A DNA stretch of 50,340 bases from JAWRCU01 sp033542235 (lineage in GTDB: Bacteria; Pseudomonadota; Alphaproteobacteria; Rhizobiales; Rhizobiaceae), in the NCBI RefSeq assembly GCF_033542235.1, contig NZ_JAWRCU010000029.1:1-50340 (forward strand), read 5' to 3'. The notes under the pieces were generated by a model. It was not told the DNA's origin and did not search any database. It was given only the letters and a program-made list of their open reading frames with translations. Positions within the stretch are counted from its first letter, which is position 1. Each line of letters starts with the position of its first letter. Below, in pieces: positions 16,937 through 25,205 of this stretch. The translations under genes were made by a program, and so were the position numbers.

Positions 16937-17317
16937 TCAGTCGTATTTGACGTAGGCGAAGCGCTGATCCGTCGGCGGCGTGCCTTCCAGCGCGCCGCCT
17001 TCCTTGGCGGGCTGCCACTGGACGACATCCTCGATCTTCTTGGCCAGCTCGAAATCCTTGTCGGTGACGCCTTTTGCGGCATGGTTCATCAGCCGCACCT
17101 CGACCCAGGCGTAAGAGGCGGTGATGTCCGGGTGGTGCCATGCCGCCTCCGCCAGATGGCCCACCGTGTTGATGACCATCAGTGTCCCCTTCCAGCTGTG
17201 AGTCTTGTATTTGCGGCGGATCCAGCCCTTTTCATAGAACCATTTCGGCAGCTCCTTCTGGAGCCGGTCCACGATCTCGTCTTCCGAATAGACCTTTTCC
17301 TTCGTCGTCTCGCTCAT
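16937..17317 (-). CDS. Pterin-4a-carbinolamine dehydratase-like protein
   Basis: 126 residues from the ATG at 17317, which has GGAGG 5 bases upstream. The family motif is present as AAWHHPDI (His-His-Pro-Asp at 61-64) with the downstream VEVRLMNHAAKGVTDKDFELAKKIE block. The classic enzyme dehydrates 4a-hydroxytetrahydropterins. Homologues adjoin H4MPT genes in several methylotrophs, where a role in pterin handling or synthesis of H4MPT is inferred. The C-terminus is longer than in PhhB (about 25 extra residues). Its promoter faces that of the RFAP synthase gene across 157 bases. Confidence 0.85.
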   Translation of the reverse strand: MSETTKEKVYSEDEIVDRLQKELPKWFYEKGWIRRKYKTHSWKGTLMVINTVGHLAEAAWHHPDITASYAWVEVRLMNHAAKGVTDKDFELAKKIEDVVQWQPAKEGGALEGTPPTDQRFAYVKYD

Positions 17318-17474
17318 TTCGGCCTCCGCATATCGCTTGGGTTCGGTCAGTGCCCCGGAAACCAAAGTACAGGTTCCACCGCCCTCTCGCGCTTGCCCTC
17401 GGGACGAAACAGGCTATCATGGCTGCGGGCACCTGGACTTCCTGATGCATGATGATGCACCCATCGGGGGGCAG

Positions 17475-18443
17475 ATGTCGATTTCTGTTACGATAAGAGT
17501 GCCCGCCCGTCTTCATCTTGGCTTCCTCGATCCCAGCGGCAGCGCCGCTCGGCGTTTTGGCAGTGTCGGTCTCCCCCTCAGCCAGCCTGAAACCGTAGTG
17601 ACGCTGTCGCGCTCGGGCGAAACCATGGTCAGCGGCCCGGATGCTGAACGCGCCGCCGCCCATCTGACGGCGCTATGTAGGCAACTCGACATCCGCGCGC
17701 AGCATCGTCTGACAATCGAACAGTCTATCCCGCGTCACGCCGGCCTCGGCTCGGGCACGCAGATCTCGCTGGCGGTCGCCGCGGCGCTGCGCACCTTGCA
17801 TCGCCTTCCGCTCGACATCGACGGCGACGCAACCCTGCTCGCGCGCGGCAACCGCTCCGGCATCGGCATCGCCAGCTTCGCCGAGGGCGGCGTGATCATC
17901 GATGCCGGCAGGAGTGACAGCGGCCGGCCACCAACGGTCATCGCCCGCCTACCATTTCCGGACGATTGGCGGATCATCCTGATCCTCGACCACATGCAAA
18001 GCGGGCTGCACGGCGAGGACGAAATCGAAGCCTTCCGCTCGCTCCCGCCCTTCCCCGCAAGCGGCACCGGCGCAATCTGCCATCAGGTGCTCACCGGCGT
18101 CATGCCGGGCCTGATCGAGCGCGACCTTGCTGCTTTCGGCGCGGCGATCACGGCGATCCAGTTGCTCGTCGGCGCGCATTTTGCGCCGGCCCAGGGCGGC
18201 ATGTACACCTCGAAGCGGGTCGAGACCATTGCCCATGAACTTGCGCAGGCAGGGGCAGTCGGCATCGGCCAAAGCTCGTGGGGGCCGACCGGCTTCGCCT
18301 TCGCCCAATCGGAGAACGCCGCAGTAGAGATGGTCACGGCCGCCCGAAAAGGCGCTGCGCAAGGGATCGAGGTCAGGGTCGTCCAGGGCAGGAATTCCGG
18401 CGCGAAGATCAGCTCGACCGGGCTCGATCTTGTCGGCACCTGA
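17475..18443 (+). CDS. Beta-ribofuranosylaminobenzene 5'-phosphate (RFAP) synthase
   Basis: 322 residues from the ATG at 17475, preceded by a G-rich ribosome binding site. The protein is a GHMP-kinase-fold enzyme: RVPARLHLGFLDPSG at the N-terminus, then PRHAGLGSGTQISLAVAAALR with the phosphate-binding glycine loop, and a C-terminal GIGQSSWGPTGFAF block. RFAP synthase joins 4-aminobenzoate (or 4-hydroxybenzoate) to PRPP with loss of CO2 and pyrophosphate, the committed step of H4MPT synthesis. It heads the plus-strand block with mtdB and mch. Confidence 0.93.
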   Translation: MSISVTIRVPARLHLGFLDPSGSAARRFGSVGLPLSQPETVVTLSRSGETMVSGPDAERAAAHLTALCRQLDIRAQHRLTIEQSIPRHAGLGSGTQISLAVAAALRTLHRLPLDIDGDATLLARGNRSGIGIASFAEGGVIIDAGRSDSGRPPTVIARLPFPDDWRIILILDHMQSGLHGEDEIEAFRSLPPFPASGTGAICHQVLTGVMPGLIERDLAAFGAAITAIQLLVGAHFAPAQGGMYTSKRVETIAHELAQAGAVGIGQSSWGPTGFAFAQSENAAVEMVTAARKGAAQGIEVRVVQGRNSGAKISSTGLDLVGT

Positions 18444-18478
18444 GTCTCGGCCCGGCGTCGCATAGTTTGGAGAGGCAA

Positions 18479-19375
18479 ATGGCCCGCAAGCACATTCTGC
18501 ACATGCTGACCCCACTGGCTCATATGAGCCCATTCGACGTGAACATGGCACTGGACGCGGGTTTCGACGCCGTCGTGCCCTATGTCGGCGTGAAGGTCGG
18601 CGAAGTGACCGGTCTTGTCCAGGATGCGATCTTCTCCCGCCCACCGGATGCCGGCGTGGACACCGGCATCTTTATCGCCGGCAAGGACGCTCCATTGGCC
18701 CTCGACATGTTCGATGCAGCGAAAAAGGCGATGGTGCCGCCCTTCCAGGTTTCCGTTTTCGCCGATCCGGCCGGCTCGTTCACTACTGCGGCGGCAATGG
18801 TCGCCAAGGTGGAGAAGGCGCTGCAGAAGAAGTTCGAGCGCGGCCTGAAGGATACTGAAATCGCCATTTTCGGCGCAACCGGTGTGGTGGGCTTCTGCAC
18901 CGCCGTCATTGCCGCAAACGAGGCCGCCAAGGTCACTATAGTCGGGTATGACGGGGTCGAGCGCGTGAAGAAGATCGCAGCGGAGATGAAGTCCCGCTTC
19001 AAGGTGGAGGTGGAACCCGTCGATGGCTCGTCCGATGAGCGTAAGAAGGAGCTGGTCGAGACCACGCAGGTGATACTCGCTGCCGCCAAAGCGGGCGTTC
19101 AGGTGATTTCAAGGGAGCATTTGTCGGCGGCGGACAAGCTGCTCATTGCTGCTGACGTTAATGCGGTTCCGCCGGCTGGCATCGAGGGTCTCGCCGTCAA
19201 TGCCAATGCCGACCCGCTCGAAGCGACAAAAGCGGTCGGCATCGGCCCGCTTGCCATCGGCAACGTCAAATACAAGGTCGAATCTGGCCTCTTCAAAAAA
19301 ATGATCGAAGCGGACAAGACTGTCGCCTTCGACTTCCAGGATGCATTCACCCTTGCTCGCGAGACCGCAAAGTAG
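18479..19375 (+). CDS. mtdB: NAD(P)-dependent methylene-H4MPT dehydrogenase
   Basis: 298 residues. The N-terminal part (HMLTPLAHMSPFDVNMALDAGFDAVVPY) and the Rossmann loop FGATGVVGFCTAVIAA near residue 130 are those of MtdA/MtdB. The context with fae, mch and fhc, and the length, point to MtdB, which oxidises methylene-H4MPT to methenyl-H4MPT with NAD or NADP. The ATG at 18479 has GGAGAGG in good position. A serine-cycle MtdA acting on tetrahydrofolate is the alternative, less likely here. Confidence 0.93.
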   Translation: MARKHILHMLTPLAHMSPFDVNMALDAGFDAVVPYVGVKVGEVTGLVQDAIFSRPPDAGVDTGIFIAGKDAPLALDMFDAAKKAMVPPFQVSVFADPAGSFTTAAAMVAKVEKALQKKFERGLKDTEIAIFGATGVVGFCTAVIAANEAAKVTIVGYDGVERVKKIAAEMKSRFKVEVEPVDGSSDERKKELVETTQVILAAAKAGVQVISREHLSAADKLLIAADVNAVPPAGIEGLAVNANADPLEATKAVGIGPLAIGNVKYKVESGLFKKMIEADKTVAFDFQDAFTLARETAK

Positions 19376-20477
19376 TGCCGGCTTCCTGCTGATCGCAGCG
19401 ATCTCGGGCCGTGCGCTGGCGGCGGCGGCACGACGGGCCGGTTACCGGCCGCTGGTCGCCGACTTCTTCTGCGATACGGATACCGTCGCGATGGCCGAGC
19501 GCGCGCTCAAACTTCCCGGAGATCTCAAGAGCGGCATCGACCAGGCGCGCCTGATGGAGACGGTTCGGCAGCTGGCCGGAAACGACCCGCTCGCTGCTGT
19601 TGTCCTGGGATCGGGCTTCGAGCGAAAGCCGGAGATCGTCGACGAGCTCGCCCGTCATTTTCCCCTGGTAGGAAACCGCGCGGCAGCTATCCGCCGGGTC
19701 AAGAATCCTCAGTCCCTTGCCGAAGATTGCGCCGCACTCGGCATTCCGCACCCGGATTTTCGACGGGAGGCGCCGCCCGACCCGGAAAATTGGGTGGTCA
19801 AGGCCTCAGGGGGCGCGGGCGGCACGCATATCAGGCGGGCCAACGGCCACGCGCCGGCCTCAGGTCACTACTTCCAGCGTTTCGTTTCCGGCAGCAGCAT
19901 CTCGGCGCTCTTCATCGGCGACGGACGCAGTGCGCGCGTCGTCGGCTTCAGCCGGCAGTGGACCTCGCCTGCGCCAGAAGCGCCCTATCGTTATGGCGGC
20001 GCCGTGCGGCTGAAACGCATTGGTCGACGGGATGCCGAGCTGATCGGCGGCTGGCTTTCCGGCCTCGCGGAGCGCGCCGGCTTGGTCGGCCTCTGCAGCG
20101 CCGACTTCATCCGCAACGCCGATCGCTACCAGCTTGTCGAAATCAATCCGCGGCCCGGCGCCACGCTCGACATTTTCGACAGCACCGAAGCGCCGCTGAT
20201 CGAAGCGCATCTCAACGCCTCGCGGGGCGAGCCCTACCAGCTGCCGCGCTTTGCCGATTCGATGGCATCCATGATCACCTACGCCTCCGGGCCGGTGATG
20301 CGTTTTCCGGCGCTCGCCTGGCCGGATTGGACAGCCGACCATCAGTCTGCCGGCACGCGGCTTGCCGCGGGCGACCCGATCTGCACGATCCTGGCTCGCG
20401 GTCGCAACGCCGCCGTGACGCAAAGGATCGTCAAGGCGCGCGCCAGAGACCTGCAGCGCTATTTGGAGGAGAGCTGA
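19341..20477 (+). CDS. ATP-grasp ligase of the H4MPT/methylofuran cluster
   Basis: 378 residues. An N-terminal Rossmann-like segment (IAAISGRALAAAARRAGYRPLVADFFCDTDT) is followed by ATP-grasp blocks: NWVVKASGGAGGTHI, the metal-site LVEINPRPGATLD and a C-terminal region rich in Arg. It resembles the ATP-dependent carboligase-like proteins found beside mch in methylotrophs, and could form an amide or glutamyl bond in H4MPT or methylofuran; MfnD, which makes gamma-glutamyltyramine, is an ATP-grasp precedent. The start at 19341 overlaps mtdB by 35 bases and lacks a good ribosome binding site. The stop lies 1 base before mch. Confidence 0.85.
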   Translation: MHSPLLARPQSSAGFLLIAAISGRALAAAARRAGYRPLVADFFCDTDTVAMAERALKLPGDLKSGIDQARLMETVRQLAGNDPLAAVVLGSGFERKPEIVDELARHFPLVGNRAAAIRRVKNPQSLAEDCAALGIPHPDFRREAPPDPENWVVKASGGAGGTHIRRANGHAPASGHYFQRFVSGSSISALFIGDGRSARVVGFSRQWTSPAPEAPYRYGGAVRLKRIGRRDAELIGGWLSGLAERAGLVGLCSADFIRNADRYQLVEINPRPGATLDIFDSTEAPLIEAHLNASRGEPYQLPRFADSMASMITYASGPVMRFPALAWPDWTADHQSAGTRLAAGDPICTILARGRNAAVTQRIVKARARDLQRYLEES

Positions 20478-20478
20478 C

Positions 20479-21435
20479 ATGAGGGACGGTTCGGCGTTCC
20501 TGAACGACAATGCTCAGCGCATCGCCGACGGCATGGTCCGCGACGCCGATCGCCTCCGTGTCGCGGTCTCGACCGGCTCGTCCGGCGAGCGCTTCATCGA
20601 CGCCGGCGCCAAGGTCACCGGCAGCATCGAGGCCGGCTTGCGGATAGCCGAAGCCACAATGGGCGGTCTCGGCAGCATTTCGGCGGTCATCGACCGCACG
20701 CTGGAGACATGGCCCTTCACGCTGGAGGTGCGTTCCTCCCAGCCCGTTCTTGCCTGCCTCGCCAGCCAATATGCCGGCTGGAACCTTTCGAACGGCGACT
20801 ATTTCGCAATGGGCTCCGGTCCGGCACGGGCGCTTGCGCGGGTCGAGCCGTTGTTTTCCACACTTGCCTATCGCGACACGGCTTCCTCGGCCGTGCTCGT
20901 TCTCGAGACGCCGAAACCGCCGCCGCCTGCCGTCGTGGAGAAGGTGACCAAGGCGACTGGGCTGCCGGCCGATAAGCTAACCTTCCTCTACGCGCCGACG
21001 CAGAGCCTGGCCGGCACCGTGCAGATCGTCTCCCGCGTGCTGGAGGTCGCGATGCACAAGGCGAACGATCTCAAATTCCCGCTGGAGAACATCCTCGACG
21101 GGATCGGCGCCGCACCACTCCCGGCTCCGCACCCGGACTTTCTGACCGCCATGGGGCGGACCAATGACGCGATCATCTACGGAAGCGTCGTCCAGCTGTT
21201 CGTGAAGGGACCGGCAGCACAGGCCAAGGAGCTGGCTCAAAAGCTGCCGAGCCACACGTCACGGGATCACGGTCAGCCCTTTGCCGAGATTTTCAAGAAA
21301 TTCAAAGGCGATTTCTACGCCATCGACCCCTTGCTGTTCAGCCCCGCCGAGGTCATCGTGATGGCGCTCGAAACGGGCGAGACGTTCCGCGCGGGACGGC
21401 GGGATCTGAAGATGCTCGAGAGGAGCTTGGGGTAG
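20479..21435 (+). CDS. mch: Methenyl-H4MPT cyclohydrolase
   Basis: 318 residues, normal for Mch. LNDNAQRIADGMVRDADRLRVAVSTGSSGERFIDAG is the family N-terminus, and EVRSSQPVLACLASQYAGWNLS, AMGSGPARALA and NDAIIYGS are further conserved blocks. It hydrolyses methenyl-H4MPT to 5-formyl-H4MPT between MtdB and FhcD. The ribosome binding site GGAGGAGAG lies within the end of the ATP-grasp gene, so the two are co-translated. The paired repeat at 21478-21634 follows the gene. Confidence 0.97.
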   Translation: MRDGSAFLNDNAQRIADGMVRDADRLRVAVSTGSSGERFIDAGAKVTGSIEAGLRIAEATMGGLGSISAVIDRTLETWPFTLEVRSSQPVLACLASQYAGWNLSNGDYFAMGSGPARALARVEPLFSTLAYRDTASSAVLVLETPKPPPPAVVEKVTKATGLPADKLTFLYAPTQSLAGTVQIVSRVLEVAMHKANDLKFPLENILDGIGAAPLPAPHPDFLTAMGRTNDAIIYGSVVQLFVKGPAAQAKELAQKLPSHTSRDHGQPFAEIFKKFKGDFYAIDPLLFSPAEVIVMALETGETFRAGRRDLKMLERSLG

Positions 21436-21477
21436 GATATTATTGTAGATCTGGATTTTGCGTTGACGCTCTACGTT

Positions 21478-21634
21478 GCCCCCCTCTGTCCTGCCGGACA
21501 TCTCCCCCACAAGGGGGGAGATCGGCTTTCATATTTGACGGCGCTCATCCTGCAATGCTGCCGATTGGCGAAACCAAAACGGCCGTCCAATTTCCTCCCT
21601 TGTGGGGGAGATGTCCGGCAGGACAGAAGGGGGC
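21478..21634. repeat. Paired inverted repeat, family A copy 1
   Basis: A left arm of about 40 bases (21478-21518; core CTGTCCTGCCGGACATCTCC) is matched by its reverse complement at 21594-21634, separated by about 75 bases. The arms are nearly identical to those at 34573-34731. It lies between mch and the RimK-like gene, in the middle of what would otherwise be one operon. Confidence 0.9.
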
Positions 21635-21680
21635 GCGAAGGGGCGCCACGGTCAAACATCGTTCCCCTTCGGGACACCCC

Positions 21681-22631
21681 ATGATCCCCCGCATCCTCAT
21701 CCTCAACGACAATGCGGGCAGGCGCTATGGCAGCATCGGATACAGGCTGCGCCGGCGTGGCGCGGCGGTGGCAACGGCGCCGCTCTCGGAGATCGCGTTC
21801 GACACTGAGGGCCCTCATGGGCTGGCGATACCGGGCTTCGCCGAGCGTTTGCCTGACGCCGTGCTGGTCCGTTCAATCGCAGCGGGATCGTTCGAGGCCA
21901 TCACACGTCGCCTCGGGGTGCTGCACGCGCTCGGCAGGCTTGGCGTGCCGGTATGGAACTCCGCACAGGCGATCGAGCGCTGCGTCGACAAGTCGATGAC
22001 GACATTTCTGCTCAAGCAGGCGGGACTGCGGACGCCGCCGACTTTCGCCGTCGAAGGACGCGCCGCGGCAGAGGCGATAGCTGCTCGCGAGCTCGTACGG
22101 ACGCCGCTCGTGTTGAAGCCGCTCTTCGGCGCGCAAGGCCGCGGCATAAGAATGATCCGTGCGCTGTCGGACCTCCCAATGACGGAGGAGGTGAACGACG
22201 TCTATTATCTCCAGCATTACGTGCCGCGCGACGGCCCACCCTTCCGGGACTTCCGGGTCTTCGTCTGTGCGGGCAAGATAGTGGCGATGATGAGCCGCCG
22301 CGGAACCGACTGGATCACCAACGTCAATCGCGGCGCCATACCAGAGCTTGTCTCCGCGCATGACGAGACCGAGCTCGCCGAATTGGCGATCGCCGCGGCG
22401 GCTGCGGTCGGCGCGGCTTTCGCCGGCGTCGACATCGTGCCCGCGGCCGACGGCAGCCTGTCCGTGCTCGAGGTGAACAGCATGCCGGCCTGGTCCGGCC
22501 TGCAATCGGTCGCCGCCGTCAACATTGCCGATGCGATCGCCGCCGCCTTGCTGCAGTTCCTCGCGGAGCGGGCCGACAAGGTGACAGCGGCCGCGCGCCC
22601 GTATCGTTTCGTCTCGCCGGCGAATTCGTGA
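21681..22631 (+). CDS. RimK-family ATP-grasp ligase (glutamate ligase-like)
   Basis: 316 residues. The N-terminal MIPRILILNDNAGRRYGSIG precedes a RimK/MptN-type ATP-grasp domain: VWNSAQAIERCVDKSMTTFLLKQAG, TPLVLKPLFGAQGRGIRMI for the nucleotide loop, FRDFRVFVCAGKIVAMMSR, and the metal site VDIVPAADGSLSVLEVNSMPAW. Archaeal MptN and CofF of this family add alpha- or gamma-linked glutamate to H4MPT and F420. Here it probably glutamylates methylofuran or H4MPT. It starts 47 bases after the family A repeat and ends 1 base before the CitG-like gene. Confidence 0.88.
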   Translation: MIPRILILNDNAGRRYGSIGYRLRRRGAAVATAPLSEIAFDTEGPHGLAIPGFAERLPDAVLVRSIAAGSFEAITRRLGVLHALGRLGVPVWNSAQAIERCVDKSMTTFLLKQAGLRTPPTFAVEGRAAAEAIAARELVRTPLVLKPLFGAQGRGIRMIRALSDLPMTEEVNDVYYLQHYVPRDGPPFRDFRVFVCAGKIVAMMSRRGTDWITNVNRGAIPELVSAHDETELAELAIAAAAAVGAAFAGVDIVPAADGSLSVLEVNSMPAWSGLQSVAAVNIADAIAAALLQFLAERADKVTAAARPYRFVSPANS

Positions 22632-22632
22632 C

Positions 22633-23487
22633 ATGACGCTTTCGCGGGAACTGATCCAGCTTGCCTATGAAGATGCCTGCCGGTGCGAAATCGAGGCGCT
22701 GAAGCCGGGCAACGTCCATCTGTTCGCCGACGGGCATGGCATGTCGGCCGAGCATTTCCTCGCCAGCGCCAGCGTATCGTCCCTGCCGCTCACTGACCCG
22801 GACCTCCCGGTCGGGCAACGTATCCTTCGGGCTGTCCAGGTGACTCGCCAGGCAGTCGGCACCAACACCAATCTCGGCATCATCCTTCTATCGGCACCCC
22901 TCGCCTGCGCTGCCGAAATGAAGGGCGAGCTGCGCCACAATCTGGGGTCGGTTCTCGATGACATGACCATGGACGACACGAAGGCCGTCTTCGAGGCAAT
23001 CGTGCTCGCGTCGCCCGGTGGGCTAGGATCGGCCGAGACACATGACGTGCGGGAGGAGCCGAAGGCGCATCTCCTCGATGCGATGCGCGAGGCAGCCGGG
23101 CGCGACAGGATCGCGAGGCAATACGTCACCCACTTCGAAGACGTGTTCGGCACTGGGCTCAAAGCATTCGAGGCGGCGGCCTCCCGCGACGAGCGCGGTA
23201 TGTGGCCCACGGTCTTTGCCTATATGGCTTTTCTCGCGGGCTTTCCGGACAGCCATGTGGCACGCAAGCATGGCGCCGCCGTCGCCGGCCAGGTACAAGA
23301 GGAAGCGGCGTCAGTCCGAACATCGCTGGAATCCATCCGCGAGGAGGCCGCGCGCATCGAACTGCTCATGGAGTTCGATCGGCGCCTGAAGGCCCGCGGC
23401 ATCAACCCGGGCACCTCGGCCGACCTGACCGTGGCTTGTATTTTAGTCCACAGCCTCGGCGTCAAACTTGCGCAAACGGAACGTTGA
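22633..23487 (+). CDS. CitG/MdcB-like triphosphoribosyl-dephospho-CoA synthase homologue
   Basis: 284 residues. IEALKPGNVHLFADGHGM matches the conserved KPGNVH/S motif of the CitG family, with GTNTNLGIILLSAPLA as the second conserved block and the Gly/Asn motif intact. CitG normally makes a ribosylated dephospho-CoA precursor from ATP with release of adenine. No citrate lyase or malonate decarboxylase genes are near, so here it more probably uses ATP as a phosphoribosyl donor in H4MPT or methylofuran synthesis. This is an inference. Homologues occur in H4MPT clusters of other methylotrophs. Confidence 0.87.
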   Translation: MTLSRELIQLAYEDACRCEIEALKPGNVHLFADGHGMSAEHFLASASVSSLPLTDPDLPVGQRILRAVQVTRQAVGTNTNLGIILLSAPLACAAEMKGELRHNLGSVLDDMTMDDTKAVFEAIVLASPGGLGSAETHDVREEPKAHLLDAMREAAGRDRIARQYVTHFEDVFGTGLKAFEAAASRDERGMWPTVFAYMAFLAGFPDSHVARKHGAAVAGQVQEEAASVRTSLESIREEAARIELLMEFDRRLKARGINPGTSADLTVACILVHSLGVKLAQTER

Positions 23488-23641
23488 TGCTTGAATTTCC
23501 CTCGCGGAAGCAGTGCATCCGCGACTATCTAGCCAACCGGTCCGGCCAATCCGGACGCTGCCAACAAGGATAGTCGTCCATCGAGCGTCCGCTCGGGAGC
23601 GGCCTCCTTGGACTCCCTAAATACGCTCGGAGGAAACTGGC

Positions 23642-24148
23642 ATGGCAAAGATATCGAAAGTCCTGGTCGGTGAATCGCTCGTCGGCGAAGGCAACGAAGT
23701 AGCCCATATCGACCTGATTATCGGACCGCGGGGAAGCGCGGTTGAAACAGCCTTCTGCAACGCCCTCACCAACAACAAGGACGGTTTCACCACGCTTTTG
23801 GCGGTGATCGCGCCCAATCTCCCCGCCAAGCCCAACACGGTGATGTTCAACAAGGTCACGATCAAGGGTGCCAAGCAGGCGGTGCAGATGTTCGGGCCGG
23901 CGCAGCACGCGGTCGCCAAGGCCGTGGCGGATAGCGTCGCCGACGGCATCATTCCGGCCAACGAGGCTGACGACGTATTTATCTGCGTCGGCGTGTTCAT
24001 CCATTGGGATGCGGCCGACGACGCCAAGATCCAGCAGTACAACTATCAGGCCACGAAGGAAGCCCTTCAGCGGGCGGTCGAAGGCAAGCCCTCCGCAGCC
24101 GAGGTTACCGCCGAGAGGGACAAGGTCAAGCACCCCTTCGCCGCATAG
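23642..24148 (+). CDS. fae: Formaldehyde-activating enzyme
   Basis: 168 residues, standard for Fae. The catalytic histidine is H22 in NEVAHIDLIIGPRGS, and the NALTNNKDGFTTLLAVIAPNL and KPNTVMFNKVTIKG blocks are strongly conserved. It condenses formaldehyde with H4MPT to methylene-H4MPT in the cytoplasm. GGAGG lies 9 bases before the ATG. The 150-base gap after the CitG-like gene may hold its own promoter, as fae is usually highly expressed. Confidence 0.97.
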   Translation: MAKISKVLVGESLVGEGNEVAHIDLIIGPRGSAVETAFCNALTNNKDGFTTLLAVIAPNLPAKPNTVMFNKVTIKGAKQAVQMFGPAQHAVAKAVADSVADGIIPANEADDVFICVGVFIHWDAADDAKIQQYNYQATKEALQRAVEGKPSAAEVTAERDKVKHPFAA

Positions 24149-24266
24149 ACAAGAAACAGCCCCGCACAGGCAGAACCGTCTGCCGAGCCGGACGGTCTGT
24201 TGCGCCGGCTGAAATCGCTACTGGGGATTTGAGGCTTCCGATCCGGTTGGCCCTGTCTGCCGGAGG

Positions 24267-24462
24267 GCGCAACGCCGGTGTCCCCCTCCCTCTTGTGGGG
24301 AGGGATTCAGGGTGGGGGGTCCGACGCGCGACAAGCCAGCCCGGAGTAGTGCCGCCTGCTTCAGCCAGCCAACCTTGCAGGGTAATCGCGAGGCACCCCC
24401 ACCCTGAATCCCTCCCCACAAGGGGGAGGGAGTCACCCGTGCCGCGCCATATGCCATTCCTA
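24267..24462. repeat. Paired inverted repeat, family B copy 1
   Basis: Arms 24281-24320 and 24393-24432 are reverse complements (core CTCCCCACAAGGGGGAGGGA on one side). Similarity to the copy at 36499-36692 includes the interior (GACGCGCG..., GCCTGCTTCA, AACCTTGCA, TAATCGC) and extends beyond the arms on both sides. The right end runs into the stop codon of the HisA-like gene at 24460. It occupies nearly the whole 311-base gap between fae and that gene, so it is the natural terminator for both. Confidence 0.9.
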
Positions 24463-25158
24463 ACCTCCAAGCAACGCCATTTGACCGGATGTCAGCGTGC
24501 CATCGTGAAGCGAGGTCGCGACCAGGGCCGCTGCGATGCCGAGCGACGACAGCTCACGGATATCGGCCTCGCCGCGCACGCCGCCAGCCGCAATGACCAG
24601 GCGGCTTCCAGCCTTAGCCCTGATTTGCTTGAGCCGCGCGAAGTCCGGACCTGCGGCCGAGCCGACCTTGGCGAGCGTCATGACGATCACCCTCTGGGGC
24701 CAGAGCTCCGGTTGGTCAAGAAGAGACGGGGGACCGCGGAACCCGTCGGCAAAGAAATCGAGCGACAGAATGAGACCGGGATGGTCGCGAAACCGTCTGA
24801 GCAGCACCTCGTCACGCTGCGACTCCGAGCCCAGCACCGGGTTAATTCCTGCTTCGGCGAGGGCCGCGGCCAGCATCTCATCTTCGGCGAGGCCCGCATC
24901 GACCCACAGATCTGGCGCGTCGCGCATGGTCCTCAGCCTGGCGAGCGCTGCGCTGTTCGGCGCACGGCCTTCGATCGCATCGAGGTCGGCGATGTAGAAG
25001 GTCGAAAAGGGATGGAGCCTGCGCAGCCCTTCGGCTACGGCGACCGGGTCGGAACTGGCGGAAAGCGACGTCACGATCGGCCGGTAGCGGTCTCGGTCGC
25101 CCCTTTCGGCCCGGACCACCTCGCCGCCTTTCAAGTCGAGGACTGGAATGATACGCAA
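24460..25158 (-). CDS. HisA/HisF-like TIM-barrel protein of the H4MPT cluster
   Basis: 232 residues. The protein starts LRIIPVLDLKGGEVVRAERGDR at a TTG (25158) with GGAGAG 5 bases upstream; the longer open frame has no ribosome binding site. The HisA-type phosphate motifs LVIAAGGVRGEADI and LVATSLHDGTL are present, but there is only one such gene and no his operon, so histidine synthesis is unlikely. HisA-like proteins occur in H4MPT gene clusters of methylotrophs without a firmly assigned reaction. It is transcribed against its neighbours and diverges from the MfnF-like gene across 47 bases. Confidence 0.85.
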   Translation of the reverse strand: MRIIPVLDLKGGEVVRAERGDRDRYRPIVTSLSASSDPVAVAEGLRRLHPFSTFYIADLDAIEGRAPNSAALARLRTMRDAPDLWVDAGLAEDEMLAAALAEAGINPVLGSESQRDEVLLRRFRDHPGLILSLDFFADGFRGPPSLLDQPELWPQRVIVMTLAKVGSAAGPDFARLKQIRAKAGSRLVIAAGGVRGEADIRELSSLGIAAALVATSLHDGTLTSGQMALLGG

Positions 25159-25205
25159 ACGTTCTCTCCGCGAGTTGTCCGCCTGTTCGATGAAGGCTAG
25201 AAAAC

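Noticed and set aside
24460..25158. Histidine biosynthesis gene hisA
   Set aside because: It stands alone among H4MPT genes with no other his gene, and its N-terminal region departs from typical HisA.
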